Shown piece after piece: positions 17,568 through 25,931 of a DNA stretch of 42,340 bases (the stretch's first letter is position 1; every line of letters begins with the position of its first letter). The DNA lies in assembly GCA_004102785.1 (NCBI GenBank), contig SCEJ01000025.1, positions 1-42,340 of the forward strand. Reading direction: 5' to 3'. The notes below the pieces were generated by a model. The model had not been told where the DNA came from, did no database searches, and saw nothing but the letters and a program-made list of their open reading frames with translations. This DNA is from Muribaculaceae bacterium Isolate-013 (NCI). GTDB lineage: Bacteria; Bacteroidota; Bacteroidia; Bacteroidales; Muribaculaceae. The position numbers and the translations under genes are program-made.

Positions 17568-17597
17568 AAAGCCGGACAATCCTTGATTGCCGGCTTT
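17568..17597 (-). terminator. Rho-independent terminator of the small lipoprotein gene
   Basis: AAAGCCGG (17568-17575) pairs with CCGGCTTT (17590-17597), and CAAT pairs with ATTG inside with a one-base bulge. On the minus strand the stem is followed by a run of seven T. It sits 34 bp beyond the stop codon at 17631. Confidence 0.8.
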
Positions 17598-17630
17598 ATC
17601 TCTTGTAATTCTAAAGCTGTAAAGCCTAAA

Positions 17631-17834
17631 TTACTTAGCAACGCTGTCAACAGCAACTTCAGCAACTTCAGCTACTACGGTGTCAACGGCAGCAGAGTCA
17701 GCAACTTCAGCAACTTCTTCAACGGCTACTACGGTGTCGTTAGCAGCAACTTCTTCAGCGTTCTCGGCTTTGTTACCGCAGGATACCATGCATACACCTG
17801 CGAGTACAGCGAAAGAAAGGAATAACTTTTTCAT
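17631..17834 (-). CDS. Tiny acidic Val/Ala-rich lipoprotein
   Basis: A 67-aa protein starting at 17834: lysine start, hydrophobic stretch and lipobox (MKKLFLSFAVLAGVCMVSC), so Cys19 is the likely lipidation site. The mature 49 residues are almost only V, A, E, D, S, T and N in a loose repeat (AVEEVAEVADSAAVDTVVAE), and the chain ends in a single lysine. It has a full promoter and a strong terminator of its own, which favours a real, well-expressed gene. I do not recognise a family. The shape recalls Braun-type lipoproteins (small, helical, C-terminal Lys), but this is speculation. Confidence 0.75.
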   Translation of the reverse strand: MKKLFLSFAVLAGVCMVSCGNKAENAEEVAANDTVVAVEEVAEVADSAAVDTVVAEVAEVAVDSVAK

Positions 17835-17887
17835 TTTCGTGTGTAGATTAAATAATAAAACAATTTTTTTGTGCTTCAAAAACGCTG

Positions 17888-17917
17888 CAAAGTTACGGCT
17901 TTTTTTTTTACCGCCAA
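17888..17917 (-). promoter_or_regulatory. Bacteroidetes-type promoter for the small lipoprotein
   Basis: On the minus strand, TTTG (plus 17914-17917), an 18-nt spacer and an exact TAACTTTG (plus 17888-17895). The spacer is mostly A on the minus strand. The predicted start is near 17881, about 47 nt before the ATG. Confidence 0.72.
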
Positions 17918-17949
17918 ACTTTTTAACTTATTTTTCAATAAAAAAACTT

Positions 17950-18777
17950 TCAGACATCTGCATCCTCCGCAACTGCCACAGCACCGGCATCCCCCTCAGG
18001 CACCAGCCAGGCCGCCCCTTCCCACAATATATATAAGGGGAGAAACACCGCGAACATCGAGAACGGATCGGCCGTAGGAGTTATGAAGCCCGCGGCCACA
18101 AGCAACACCACAATGGCATGGCGGCGGTAGCGGCTGAAAAAGCGTCGCGTGAGAATCCCCGCTTTGCCAAGGAGCCACGCCAGCAGCGGAAGTTCAAAGA
18201 CCACTCCCATAAGCAGGCTGATGGTCATGAAGTTGTCGATATAGGAATCAAGGGTAATGGTGTTGGTTATCGACGCCGATAGCTGATACGACGACAAGAA
18301 TCTGAGCGCCAACGGAAAAACCAAGAAATAACCCGTAGCGACCCCTATATAGAACATTGTGTTGGCAAACAGAAACGCCTTGCGTGCATGGCGGCGCTCA
18401 TGGGCGTAGAGCCCCGGAGCAACAAAACTCCATAACTGGTAGACGAGCACCGGGAAAGTCAGCACCAGGGCGAGAAGCACCGAAGTCGACATCTGCACCA
18501 TCAGTTGCGAGCCAAGGTTGATATTGATAAGCTCCACCGCGAAATCCCCGCCGTCAAATCCGGCAAACAGCTCCCATGCCCCGCCGGCGGCCGTGGCAGT
18601 GGCGCCCAGAAGCTGATAAAGCGGGAAATCGCCTCGGCATGGCCAGAGGATAACCGTATCGAAAATCCCCGGCATAGCCACAAAAAGCACCGCCATGGCC
18701 CCGAAAAGGGTCACGGCCATACGTATCAGTGTGCTCCGGAGCGCGTCGAGATGCTCCCAGAAACTCATCTGCTGCAT
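17950..18777 (-). CDS. tatC: Twin-arginine translocase subunit TatC
   Basis: Inner-membrane receptor for folded proteins with twin-arginine signals. The 275-aa length is normal. It has the N-terminal MSFWEHLDALRSTLIRM (the family's MxFxxHLxELRxR pattern), six predicted membrane segments, the conserved FPVLVYQLWSFVAPGLYAHERR loop and the PLLAWLLGKAGI segment. A loop of about 40 residues after the first membrane helix (LWPCRGDFPLYQLLGATATA onward) is longer than in E. coli TatC, as in other Bacteroidetes. It follows tatA by 9 bp on the same strand. Confidence 0.95.
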   Translation of the reverse strand: MQQMSFWEHLDALRSTLIRMAVTLFGAMAVLFVAMPGIFDTVILWPCRGDFPLYQLLGATATAAGGAWELFAGFDGGDFAVELININLGSQLMVQMSTSVLLALVLTFPVLVYQLWSFVAPGLYAHERRHARKAFLFANTMFYIGVATGYFLVFPLALRFLSSYQLSASITNTITLDSYIDNFMTISLLMGVVFELPLLAWLLGKAGILTRRFFSRYRRHAIVVLLVAAGFITPTADPFSMFAVFLPLYILWEGAAWLVPEGDAGAVAVAEDADV

Positions 18778-18786
18778 TGCAGGACG

Positions 18787-19020
18787 TCACTCTTTTTCCG
18801 GCTTCTTGCCGTCAGACGCATCAGTATCGGTTGCCTTGTTGATTTCACGGCGGGCTTCGTCAAGCCCCTGGCGGAAACTCGCCACCCCCTTGCCGAGGCC
18901 GCGCATCATCTCAGGAATTTTCTTGCCGCCGAAAAGGAGCAGAATCACAAGCACCACGATGATAAACTGCCATCCGCGGAGATTGCCGAAAAAAAGCGGT
19001 ATATACGATAGAACTGTCAT
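18787..19020 (-). CDS. tatA: Twin-arginine translocase subunit TatA
   Basis: Pore-forming Tat subunit of 77 aa: one N-terminal membrane helix (GWQFIIVVLVILLLFGGKKI), the FGGKKIPE hinge and an amphipathic helix (MMRGLGKGVASFRQGLDEA), then a charged tail. Upstream of tatC by 9 bp, likely one transcript. No separate tatB is present here, so this is probably a minimal TatA-TatC system with TatA doing both jobs. Confidence 0.93.
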   Translation of the reverse strand: MTVLSYIPLFFGNLRGWQFIIVVLVILLLFGGKKIPEMMRGLGKGVASFRQGLDEARREINKATDTDASDGKKPEKE

Positions 19021-19080
19021 AACTGGATATATGATTTGGCTTATAGAGCCAGGGAAGCGTCACAACTCCCGCGGGCACAA

Positions 19081-19088
19081 CAAAGGTA
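19081..19088 (-). promoter_or_regulatory. -7 promoter element for tatA-tatC
   Basis: TACCTTTG on the minus strand, about 60 nt upstream of the tatA ATG, fitting TAnnTTTG. No -33 TTTG at normal spacing. Divergent from the fabD box at 19132. Confidence 0.45.
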
Positions 19089-19131
19089 AGTGATTTTGTC
19101 GAAAAAATGGCGGTGATCGCCGGAAAATATG

Positions 19132-19139
19132 TAACTTTG
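19132..19139 (+). promoter_or_regulatory. -7 promoter element for fabD
   Basis: An exact TAACTTTG followed by C. The predicted start is near 19145, about 40 nt before the fabD ATG. The nearest upstream TTTG (19095) is too far to be a normal -33. Confidence 0.55.
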
Positions 19140-19184
19140 CATCCGGAATTAAAAAATTTTTAGAATTATTGCAATTTCTTGCTT

Positions 19185-20060
19185 ATGAAAGCCTTTGTAT
19201 TTCCCGGCCAGGGAGCGCAGTTCACAGGTATGGGCAAAGACCTCTACGAGAACAATCCCGTTGCCAAGGAACTTTTTGAGAAAGCCAACGACATTCTGGG
19301 CTTCCGCATCACCGACATGATGTTCAACGGCACCGAGGACGACCTCAAGCAGACCGCCGTTACACAGCCCGCGGTGTTCCTCCACTCCGTGATTCTGGCC
19401 AAAACCCTCGGCGAGGAGTTCAAGCCCGACATGGTAGCCGGCCACTCCCTCGGCGAGCTGTCGGCTCTCACAGCCGCCGGAGCGCTCAGCTTCGAGGATG
19501 GCCTGAAACTTGTTGCCGCCCGTGCGCACGCAATGCAGAAAGCCTGCGAGGCAAAACCCTCGACCATGGCCGCAATCATCGCTCTCGCCGACGAGAAAGT
19601 AGAGGAAATCTGCAACGGCATCGACGGCGTGGTATGCGCCAACTACAACTGCCCCGGCCAGATTGTAATCTCAGGCGAGGTAGAAGCCATTGACAAAGCC
19701 TGCGCCGCAGCCTCCGAAGCCGGGGCCAAACGCGCCCTCAAGCTCAAAGTCGGTGGCGGATTCCACTCCCCCTGCATGGAGCCGGCCCGTGCCGAACTCG
19801 CCGAAGCCATTGAGGCCACCGAGTTCCACACCCCCGTTTGCCCGGTATATCAGAATGTGGATGCCAAGCCTCACACCGACCCCGCCGAAATCAAGGCCAA
19901 CCTCATAGCACAGCTCACCGCCCCCGTGCGCTGGACACAGTCCGTACGCAACATGGTTGCCGACGGTGCCACAGAGTTTGTCGAGCTCGGCCCGGGCAAA
20001 GTGCTCCAGGGGCTTGTTGCCAAAATCGAGCGCGGCATGGCCGTTTCCGGAAAACAGTAA
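19185..20060 (+). CDS. fabD: Malonyl-CoA:ACP transacylase
   Basis: Transfers malonyl from CoA to acyl carrier protein for fatty acid elongation. It also provides the malonyl-ACP that BioC methylates, so it feeds the biotin operon upstream. The ATG at 19185 gives MKAFVFPGQGAQFTGMGKDL; the TTG two codons earlier is unlikely. The product is 291 aa. Nucleophile S88 is in GHSLGEL, the FabD arginine lies near VAARAHAMQ, and H194 is in GGGFHSPCM. It is monocistronic with a terminator at 20110. Confidence 0.96.
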   Translation: MKAFVFPGQGAQFTGMGKDLYENNPVAKELFEKANDILGFRITDMMFNGTEDDLKQTAVTQPAVFLHSVILAKTLGEEFKPDMVAGHSLGELSALTAAGALSFEDGLKLVAARAHAMQKACEAKPSTMAAIIALADEKVEEICNGIDGVVCANYNCPGQIVISGEVEAIDKACAAASEAGAKRALKLKVGGGFHSPCMEPARAELAEAIEATEFHTPVCPVYQNVDAKPHTDPAEIKANLIAQLTAPVRWTQSVRNMVADGATEFVELGPGKVLQGLVAKIERGMAVSGKQ

Positions 20061-20109
20061 AACATCGCGAGGCAGCCCGACGGCCTGCGCCGATTACTTA
20101 CAGACTGAA

Positions 20110-20145
20110 AGCCCTCCGCTAAAGCTCCGGCTGCAGCGGAGGGCT
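20110..20145 (+). terminator. Hairpin downstream of fabD
   Basis: An 11-bp stem AGCCCTCCGCT (20110-20120) pairs with 20135-20145 around a 14-nt loop. It is GC-rich but followed by TCGTATAT rather than a U-run, so it may be a weak or Rho-assisted terminator. Confidence 0.55.
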
Positions 20146-20264
20146 TCGTATATACACTACGCAACCATGCAACGCATAGCTACGGCAATAAAAAAGCGCC
20201 AGTCATCCCGTCCACAGGCGCGTCAGAAGCGCATAGACAAACAATAGACACACCGTTTCGCGGT

Positions 20265-20280
20265 CAATGATTCGGTAAAA
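20265..20280 (+). repeat. Left terminal inverted repeat of the IS remnant
   Basis: CAATGATTCGGTAAAA, exact reverse complement of 20983-20998. Matching stops at the outer C/G, which marks the probable element end. Confidence 0.75.
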
Positions 20281-20333
20281 ATTACCGAAGTAGTTGAAAC
20301 TTAAGTTAATATATCGAATTGTCAAATACAGAT

Positions 20334-20388
20334 GAATCGCCAAAGCGTTCATTATAAAACTCTTATACCATGAACGTATTGGCGATTC
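20334..20388 (+). promoter_or_regulatory. Hairpin covering the transposase start codon
   Basis: GAATCGCCAAAGCGTTCAT (20334-20352) pairs with 20370-20388 at 17 of 19 positions, with a 17-nt loop. The transposase ATG is at 20370-20372, inside the 3' arm. A transcript entering from outside the element would fold and hide the start, a strategy known for IS10 and IS50; here it is inferred from the sequence. Confidence 0.5.
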
Positions 20389-20961
20389 TCAAAGACTTCA
20401 CCTTTCGGTGTAGGTCGGTATTTGAAAATACTACAACCAAGATGAGCAAAAGGTTCCTCAACTGGCTGATTTTAACAATACGCACTGTGGCGTTGATTCC
20501 GGGCAAAGTCAATTTTACCCGGCTGTCGCGCTATGGCGGTCGTACATTCGAGGGCATTGAAACGCGACATCCGTATCGTGGTATGTCCGGTTGAAAACGC
20601 AGAGCCTCTTCTTTACTTCTCTACCGACACTGACATGAGGCCTGAAAAGATCATCGGTTTCTACCGCACCCGCTTTCAGATTGAGTTCGGTATACGCGAT
20701 GCCAGGCAGTTTACCGGACTTCAGTCACAGCAGACCCGCGACAGGGAGCGGCTTGACTTTGCGTTCAATCTTTCCTTCACAGCCCTCAATGTCTGCAAAG
20801 AGGTCATTAGGAAGGATTATCCGGATCTTTTGGTAGCGCAGTTCAAACGGCTTATGTTTGAATCTTATCTCGCCTCAACAATTATTTCGACTTGCGGAAA
20901 ATCTCCGCATCTCAAAATAATTCAGAAAATAAATCATCGGTTGGCTCAGTCAGCGGCTTAG
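20370..20961 (+). pseudogene. IS4-like transposase, internal deletion and frame change
   Basis: The N-terminal part (20370 to about 20560) begins MNVLAILKDFTFRCRSVFEN and continues to a segment RYGGRTFE typical of the N-terminus of Bacteroidales IS4-type transposases. The coding then resumes in another frame from about 20560 to 20961 with the C-terminal part, including FYRTRFQIEFGIRDARQFTG, which matches the Y-x2-R-x3-E signature that carries the last catalytic Glu. The central part with the two catalytic Asp residues is missing, probably some 200 residues. The junction lies near 20553-20565. The protein cannot be functional. Confidence 0.8.
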
Positions 20962-20982
20962 CCAAGGCTGAACAACCTCAAA

Positions 20983-20998
20983 TTTTACCGAATCATTG
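20983..20998 (-). repeat. Right terminal inverted repeat of the IS remnant
   Basis: TTTTACCGAATCATTG on the plus strand, exact reverse complement of 20265-20280. Confidence 0.75.
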
Positions 20999-21152
20999 TT
21001 ATATACACATACCTCACATACGCCGCCACAATCCCTCCCCATGCCAGGCAAGAACAACACACCGACACTATGCCTCCCCGGTTATCCGGAACAAGGGTGA
21101 TACTTATGCAAATTCGTAATTAAGCAACAGCATCGGGCTGCGGCAAAACACG

Positions 21153-21187
21153 GCAGGAGGCGCCGCTCAATCAGCGGCGCCTCCTGC
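21153..21187 (-). terminator. Terminator of the M13 peptidase gene
   Basis: A perfect 15-bp GC-rich stem GCAGGAGGCGCCGCT (21153-21167) pairs with 21173-21187 around CAATC. On the minus strand it is followed by CGTGTTTTGCC. It lies 21 bp after the stop codon. Confidence 0.75.
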
Positions 21188-21208
21188 ATATATACGTAAA
21201 CAGAAATA

Positions 21209-23254
21209 TTACCAGATAATTACCTGCTCTTCGGCGGGGAGATAGAGCTTGTCGCCGGGCTTGATGTTGAAAGCCTTGAAGAAGGGAGCGATGTTGCGCA
21301 GGGTCACGTTCACGCGGTTTTCGGCCAGCGAGTGCACGTCGCCGATCGTGAGGTTGCGCTTCTCTTCATCACGGCAGTTTGTAGCCCATATGTTGGCATA
21401 GTTGAGGTAGAATGCCTGCTCGGGGGTGAAACCGTCGATAAGAGCGTCGGCCGACTCGACATCCACACCCTTCTTTTTCTGAGCGTCAAGGAAGGCGGTG
21501 TGGCTCACACGGAGACCGCCCTGGTCACCGATATTCTCGCCCAGGGTATAAGAGCCGTTGGCCATCAGACCGGGAAGAATCTCCACCTTGTCAAACTGGG
21601 CGGCGAGTCCCTTTGTGAGTTCCTCGAACTTGGCGGCATCCTCGGGAGCCCACCAGCTCACCATATTGCCGTCGGCATCGAACTGCGAACCCTGGTCGTC
21701 GAAGCCGTGGCTCATCTCATGGCCGATAACCACGCCGATACCGCCGTAGTTCTCTGCATCGGTTGCCTCGGGATCGAAGAAGGGGTTCTGCAGTATGGCC
21801 GCGGGGAACACGATTTCGTTGGCCATGGGGTTGTAATAGGCGTTGACAGTCTGCGGAGTCATACCCCATTCAGTCTTGTCGACGGGTTTGCCCCATTTTG
21901 CGAGCGCCTCTTTCTGGTGCCACATCTGCGCGTTGTGCACATTGGCATAGAACGAGTTCTCAGGGTCGATTTCCATCGAGGAGTAGTCTTTCCACTTGTC
22001 GGGATAGCCGATTTTCACGGTGAAGCTGTTGAGTTTCTTGATAGCTTTCAGCTTGGTCTCGTCGCTCATCCAGGGGAGGTTGATGATGTGCTTGCCGAGA
22101 GCCACCTGAAGATTGCCCACGAGCTCGAGCATCTTCCGCTTCGACGACTCGGGGAAATATTTCTCAACGTAAAGCTGGCCGATAGCCTCGCCCATAAGGC
22201 CGTCGGGCACACCCAGAGCGCGTTTCCAGCGGGGACGCTGCTGCTGCACGCCCGACATAACCTTGGAGAACTCGAACGAGGTGTCGGTGAACTTGTCGGA
22301 GAGATAAGGCGCAGCCTGGGCCACATATTTCCACAGGTAGAAGTCCTTGAGCTCACGGTCGGAGAGGGTCGACAGGAGGTTGTCGCCCTGCTTCACGGTG
22401 TTGATTTCGGTCACAATCACCTGTGCGGGAGTGGCGATATCCATAGTCTCCACGAAATAGCGGTCCCAGTTGATGTGGGGATACATCTCCTTGAGCTGTT
22501 CGATTGAACGGGGATTGTACATGGCGGGGATATTGCGGCTCTCCTCGCGGGTCCATGTGGAATCGGCCAGTGCGGTCTCGATTTTCATCACATTCTTCAT
22601 GATGCGGGTGGCATCCTTCTTCGAGAAGCCAGCATTCTGCATCTGGCCTACGATAAGCTTCTGGTAAGCCTCGCGGATGCGCTTGTTATCCTTGTCGTTA
22701 AGGAGGTAATAGTCGCGGTCGCCCATACCTAGGCCTGCACCCGACACATACATGGCATATTCATTGGAGTTTGCCATATCCTCCATGGGGCCGGCGCCGA
22801 AAAAGGGCGAGGAGTAGTTGCGGTGCATCCACAGCAGGAGGTCCTCCATCCCCTCGTGGGGGGTATTCTCGATTTTCTTAAGGTCTGCCAGAATCGGCGC
22901 GGCGCCCTCGCTGTTGCGGCGCACGGAGTCCATGCCTTGAGAGTAGAGTGTCCAGATTTTGAAGGCGTTGCTGCCTTTTTCAGGATTGGTGGCACCGAGA
23001 TTGAGCACGATATCCTGCACATTCTTTTCGGCGGAATCGTTGAGGATGTTGAACACGCCGTAGCGGGCATATTCCGGGGTAAGCGGATGGGCTTTCATCC
23101 ATCCGTTGTTAACATGGCGGTAGAAATCCTCGCCTGCGGGGATAGTGGAGTCGATGTAGGCGGGATTCACGCTTTTCAGATGCTCACCGGCAAAGGCATA
23201 GGAGCCTATCGAGGCCAACATGGCGGCCGAGAGCGCAACTTTCAGCATTTTCAT
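21209..23254 (-). CDS. pepO: M13 family metallopeptidase (PepO/neprilysin type), exported
   Basis: Zinc endopeptidase acting on peptides of limited size. At 681 aa it has the full family length. A signal peptide (MKMLKVALSAAMLASIGSYAFA) suggests export to the periplasm or beyond. The M13 N-terminal lobe starts with NPAYIDSTIPAGEDFYRHVN. The zinc motif is HEMSH with H512, E513 and H516, within VVIGHEMSHGFDDQGSQFD. The third ligand is expected in LGENIGDQGGL. NAYYNPMANEIVFPAAILQ is the conserved substrate-binding strand. The chain ends in IIW, as M13 enzymes end in a conserved Trp. It is transcribed alone, divergent from the M6 operon, and lacks the C-terminal sorting tail of its neighbours. 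Confidence 0.95.
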   Translation of the reverse strand: MKMLKVALSAAMLASIGSYAFAGEHLKSVNPAYIDSTIPAGEDFYRHVNNGWMKAHPLTPEYARYGVFNILNDSAEKNVQDIVLNLGATNPEKGSNAFKIWTLYSQGMDSVRRNSEGAAPILADLKKIENTPHEGMEDLLLWMHRNYSSPFFGAGPMEDMANSNEYAMYVSGAGLGMGDRDYYLLNDKDNKRIREAYQKLIVGQMQNAGFSKKDATRIMKNVMKIETALADSTWTREESRNIPAMYNPRSIEQLKEMYPHINWDRYFVETMDIATPAQVIVTEINTVKQGDNLLSTLSDRELKDFYLWKYVAQAAPYLSDKFTDTSFEFSKVMSGVQQQRPRWKRALGVPDGLMGEAIGQLYVEKYFPESSKRKMLELVGNLQVALGKHIINLPWMSDETKLKAIKKLNSFTVKIGYPDKWKDYSSMEIDPENSFYANVHNAQMWHQKEALAKWGKPVDKTEWGMTPQTVNAYYNPMANEIVFPAAILQNPFFDPEATDAENYGGIGVVIGHEMSHGFDDQGSQFDADGNMVSWWAPEDAAKFEELTKGLAAQFDKVEILPGLMANGSYTLGENIGDQGGLRVSHTAFLDAQKKKGVDVESADALIDGFTPEQAFYLNYANIWATNCRDEEKRNLTIGDVHSLAENRVNVTLRNIAPFFKAFNIKPGDKLYLPAEEQVIIW

Positions 23255-23282
23255 ATAGATTAGTTTATGTGATGTTCTTTTA

Positions 23283-23290
23283 CAAAGTTA
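23283..23290 (-). promoter_or_regulatory. -7 promoter element for the M13 peptidase gene
   Basis: An exact TAACTTTG on the minus strand, about 29 nt upstream of the ATG. It is divergent from the M6 operon box about 100 bp away. Confidence 0.55.
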
Positions 23291-23386
23291 GCTATTTCCA
23301 AGGGATGAAAAGGTCAGATTCGCGCATTTAACTAATTTTAACGTAATTTAATGCAATATTTCTTTATTTCTATAACCATATTTATT

Positions 23387-23394
23387 TACCTTTG
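23387..23394 (+). promoter_or_regulatory. -7 promoter element for the M6 protease operon
   Basis: TACCTTTG followed by C, in an AT-rich region. The predicted start is near 23400, giving a leader of about 120 nt before the ATG at 23521. No -33 TTTG at normal spacing. Confidence 0.5.
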
Positions 23395-23520
23395 CAAATG
23401 TCAGGCAATACAAGATGATTGCAGCCAAAAGCAACACAAGCTCAAATCAATCTATCATATTGCTACAAACACCTTGAGTCCATACTGAAGAGGCCTTAAC
23501 ATTCATTATCATTTTTCCAG

Positions 23521-25908
23521 ATGAAGAGATTCAGATTTATTGCAGGGGGAATAGCGGCGGCATGCGCGGTATTCTCACCGGAAACAGCCCAGGCCGTGCC
23601 GGCGTTTCCGGCTCCGGCGACAGTGGTCCAGCCCGACGGCTCTGTGATAGAGTTGCGTCTGCTCGGCGACGAGTTCTCGCATGTCACGGTGAACGCAGCC
23701 GGAGAGACTGTGGCGCAGGATGCCGACGGATTCTGGCGCGCCACCGGTGAGGCTCCGGCGGCAGCGCTGCGCAAAGGAGCGCTCCGCCGCAAGGCCCGCG
23801 CCGCCCGCGCCGACGGACTGACCTCATTTCCATGCACCGGCGAGGTGCGCTCGCTGGTGCTCCTGGTAGACTTCCCCGACGTGGAATTCGTGACACCCGA
23901 TGTGCACCGCGAATTCAACGAGATGCTCAACCTCAAGGGGTTCGACCGCCGCGAGCACATAGGCTCGGCGGCCGACTATTTCCGCGCACAGTCGATGGGG
24001 CAGTTCTCGCCGCAGTTTGACGTATACGGACCGGTACGGGCCGACAGACCCGCTACCTATTACGGCGAAAACGACGCCAACGGCGACGACATGCGCGCCC
24101 ACGAACTGGCAATAGAGATATGCCGCAAGCTCGACGGCGAAATCAACTTCGCCGACTACGACCTCGACGGCGACGGCATGATCGACAATGTGTACTTCTT
24201 CTATGCCGGCTACGGCGAGAACTTCGCCGGCAACAAGGCATCATGGATATGGCCTCACGCCAACCATATCGAAACCCTGGGAGTGCCCGCCTCCGAGCGC
24301 ACTTTCGACGGCAAAGTGCTCAACAGCTACGGCTGCTGCGCCGAGCTATACGGCTCTACCGGCGCAGATGTGGCGGCGATAGGCACTTTCTGCCATGAGT
24401 TCGGACACATCCTCGGCCTACCCGACACATACGACGTGAACTACTCCGTCGACGGCTCCGGCAACCACCCCGACCAGTGGGATATCATGGCCTCGGGCTC
24501 CTATCTGCCGGCCACACGCAACTGCGGTGCCGTGCCTGCCGGATACACCGCCCTTGAGCGCTGGCTCCTCGGATGGGCCGACCCGGTGGAAATCAGCGCG
24601 CCACAGCGGGTAGAGCTTCCGGCCATACACGAGACGGCGGCGTCGGTGCGCATCTCGACCGAGCACCCCGACGAGTTTTTCCTCCTGGAAAACCGCCAGA
24701 ACACCCGCGGTGGCTACGACCGCTATATCCCCTCGCACGGACTGCTGGTGTGGCACGTTGACCGTCGTCCCGACGCCACAATCTCGGTTACAATCGGCGA
24801 CTATCAGCAGACCATAAGCTGCGCCGACGCATGGAGCCTGGAGTATAACGCTTTGAACATGAATGCCTCGCACCAGTGCCTTGAAATCGAAAAGGCTTCG
24901 GGCAACGACGGCTCCAAGTCGTCGCTCGACACCCCGTTTCCGGGCCGGCAGATGCGCACCGAATTCACCGACGCCACCAACCCGGCGATGACCTCCTGGA
25001 GCGGACGTCCCACCGGCAAGCCAGTCACCGACATACGCGAGACCAACGGCATCATATCGTTCGACTTCATGGGGGGCTCGGACCGCCGCGTGAAAGTGAC
25101 GGCCTCGGAGCCCTCGGAGATAACCGAAAGCTCTTTCACCGCCAACTGGCAGCACTGCCCCGACGCCACCGGGGGCTACGCGCTGAAGATATATTCGGTG
25201 GAGCGCGGCACAAACGAAGGGATGCTCACCATCGACGAGACCCTTACCTCACTCCCCGACGACTGGACCGTTGACGGGGAATATGCCTTCCGCGAAGGGG
25301 CCATGGCCCTGGGCGGAAACGCCGCGGCAACCCTCTCCACCACCCCGGCCGACCTCTCCACCGGGGGCACGCTCACCATCCGCGCACGCCAAGGGGGAAC
25401 CACCGCCGGAACTCTCACCGTGAAATGCGGCTCCATCACCGAGCAGTATTACCCCACCGACATGGCATCCAACTATGTAATCGAGTTACCCGCCGAAGCC
25501 GAAACCCAGCCTGTGACGCTCACCACCGAGCGCCGCAAGCCGATACTTGTGGAGCGTGTGACCCTGCAGCAGGATGTGGCCGAAACCACACTCACACTTC
25601 TCTCCGACAAGTGTGCCGCGCCGGCCGCCGGCGAGACCCGCCACACTGTTGACGGCCTTGAAAAAGCCCGCGAATACGCTTATACCGTTGAGGCCAAAGG
25701 CTATGCCGGCTCCGCCTCGCCGATGACGTTCGTCACCACCTCAGGCCTGTCGGCCATCGAACCGGTCGCCGCCACAGAGCTACTCTCCGGCAATGACGCC
25801 GCCGAATATTATACTACCGACGGCCGCCGTGTATCGGCCACAGCGCTCTCACCGGGGGTATATATCCGCCGCATCGGTGAGAAAGCCACAAAACTGATTA
25901 TCAAATAA
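23521..25908 (+). CDS. Secreted M6-family metalloprotease with C-terminal sorting tail
   Basis: A 795-aa zinc protease of the immune-inhibitor-A (M6) type. Signal peptide (MKRFRFIAGGIAAACAVFSP), a prodomain to about residue 115, then the catalytic domain with RSLVLLVDFPDVEF at its start, a calcium-like loop DYDLDGDGMIDNVYFFYAGY and the zinc motif HEFGHILGLPDTYD (H292, E293, H296). The DQWDIMASGSY Met-turn follows. A beta-sandwich/Fn3-like region covers about 530-750. The last 45 residues (DAAEYYTTDGRRVS then SPGVYIRRIGEKATKLIIK) form a type-IX-like sorting domain. It is the first gene of a three-gene operon with two adhesin-like proteins, 23 bp from the next. The secretion route is inferred from the tail; no T9SS component is in the window. 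Confidence 0.9.
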   Translation: MKRFRFIAGGIAAACAVFSPETAQAVPAFPAPATVVQPDGSVIELRLLGDEFSHVTVNAAGETVAQDADGFWRATGEAPAAALRKGALRRKARAARADGLTSFPCTGEVRSLVLLVDFPDVEFVTPDVHREFNEMLNLKGFDRREHIGSAADYFRAQSMGQFSPQFDVYGPVRADRPATYYGENDANGDDMRAHELAIEICRKLDGEINFADYDLDGDGMIDNVYFFYAGYGENFAGNKASWIWPHANHIETLGVPASERTFDGKVLNSYGCCAELYGSTGADVAAIGTFCHEFGHILGLPDTYDVNYSVDGSGNHPDQWDIMASGSYLPATRNCGAVPAGYTALERWLLGWADPVEISAPQRVELPAIHETAASVRISTEHPDEFFLLENRQNTRGGYDRYIPSHGLLVWHVDRRPDATISVTIGDYQQTISCADAWSLEYNALNMNASHQCLEIEKASGNDGSKSSLDTPFPGRQMRTEFTDATNPAMTSWSGRPTGKPVTDIRETNGIISFDFMGGSDRRVKVTASEPSEITESSFTANWQHCPDATGGYALKIYSVERGTNEGMLTIDETLTSLPDDWTVDGEYAFREGAMALGGNAAATLSTTPADLSTGGTLTIRARQGGTTAGTLTVKCGSITEQYYPTDMASNYVIELPAEAETQPVTLTTERRKPILVERVTLQQDVAETTLTLLSDKCAAPAAGETRHTVDGLEKAREYAYTVEAKGYAGSASPMTFVTTSGLSAIEPVAATELLSGNDAAEYYTTDGRRVSATALSPGVYIRRIGEKATKLIIK

Positions 25909-25931
25909 ATAAACCTTACATATTTTCGCTT

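Larger units (their letters stand above)
20265..20998 (+). mobile_element. Internally deleted IS4-like insertion element
   Basis: A 734-bp element bounded by perfect 16-bp inverted repeats CAATGATTCGGTAAAA (20265-20280) and TTTTACCGAATCATTG (20983-20998). It contains the two ends of a transposase gene with the middle missing. It sits between the convergent fabD and pepO terminators, a neutral site. I could not see a clear target duplication next to the repeats. It cannot make active transposase but could still be moved by one supplied elsewhere (inference). Confidence 0.75.

Noticed and set aside
17583-17825. Asn/Ser/Phe-rich plus-strand frame opposite the small lipoprotein
   Set aside because: It comes from the repetitive codons of the minus-strand lipoprotein, which has the promoter, lipobox and terminator.
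21332-22507. A 391-codon open frame antisense to the M13 peptidase
   Set aside because: Shadow of a clear gene; no independent support.
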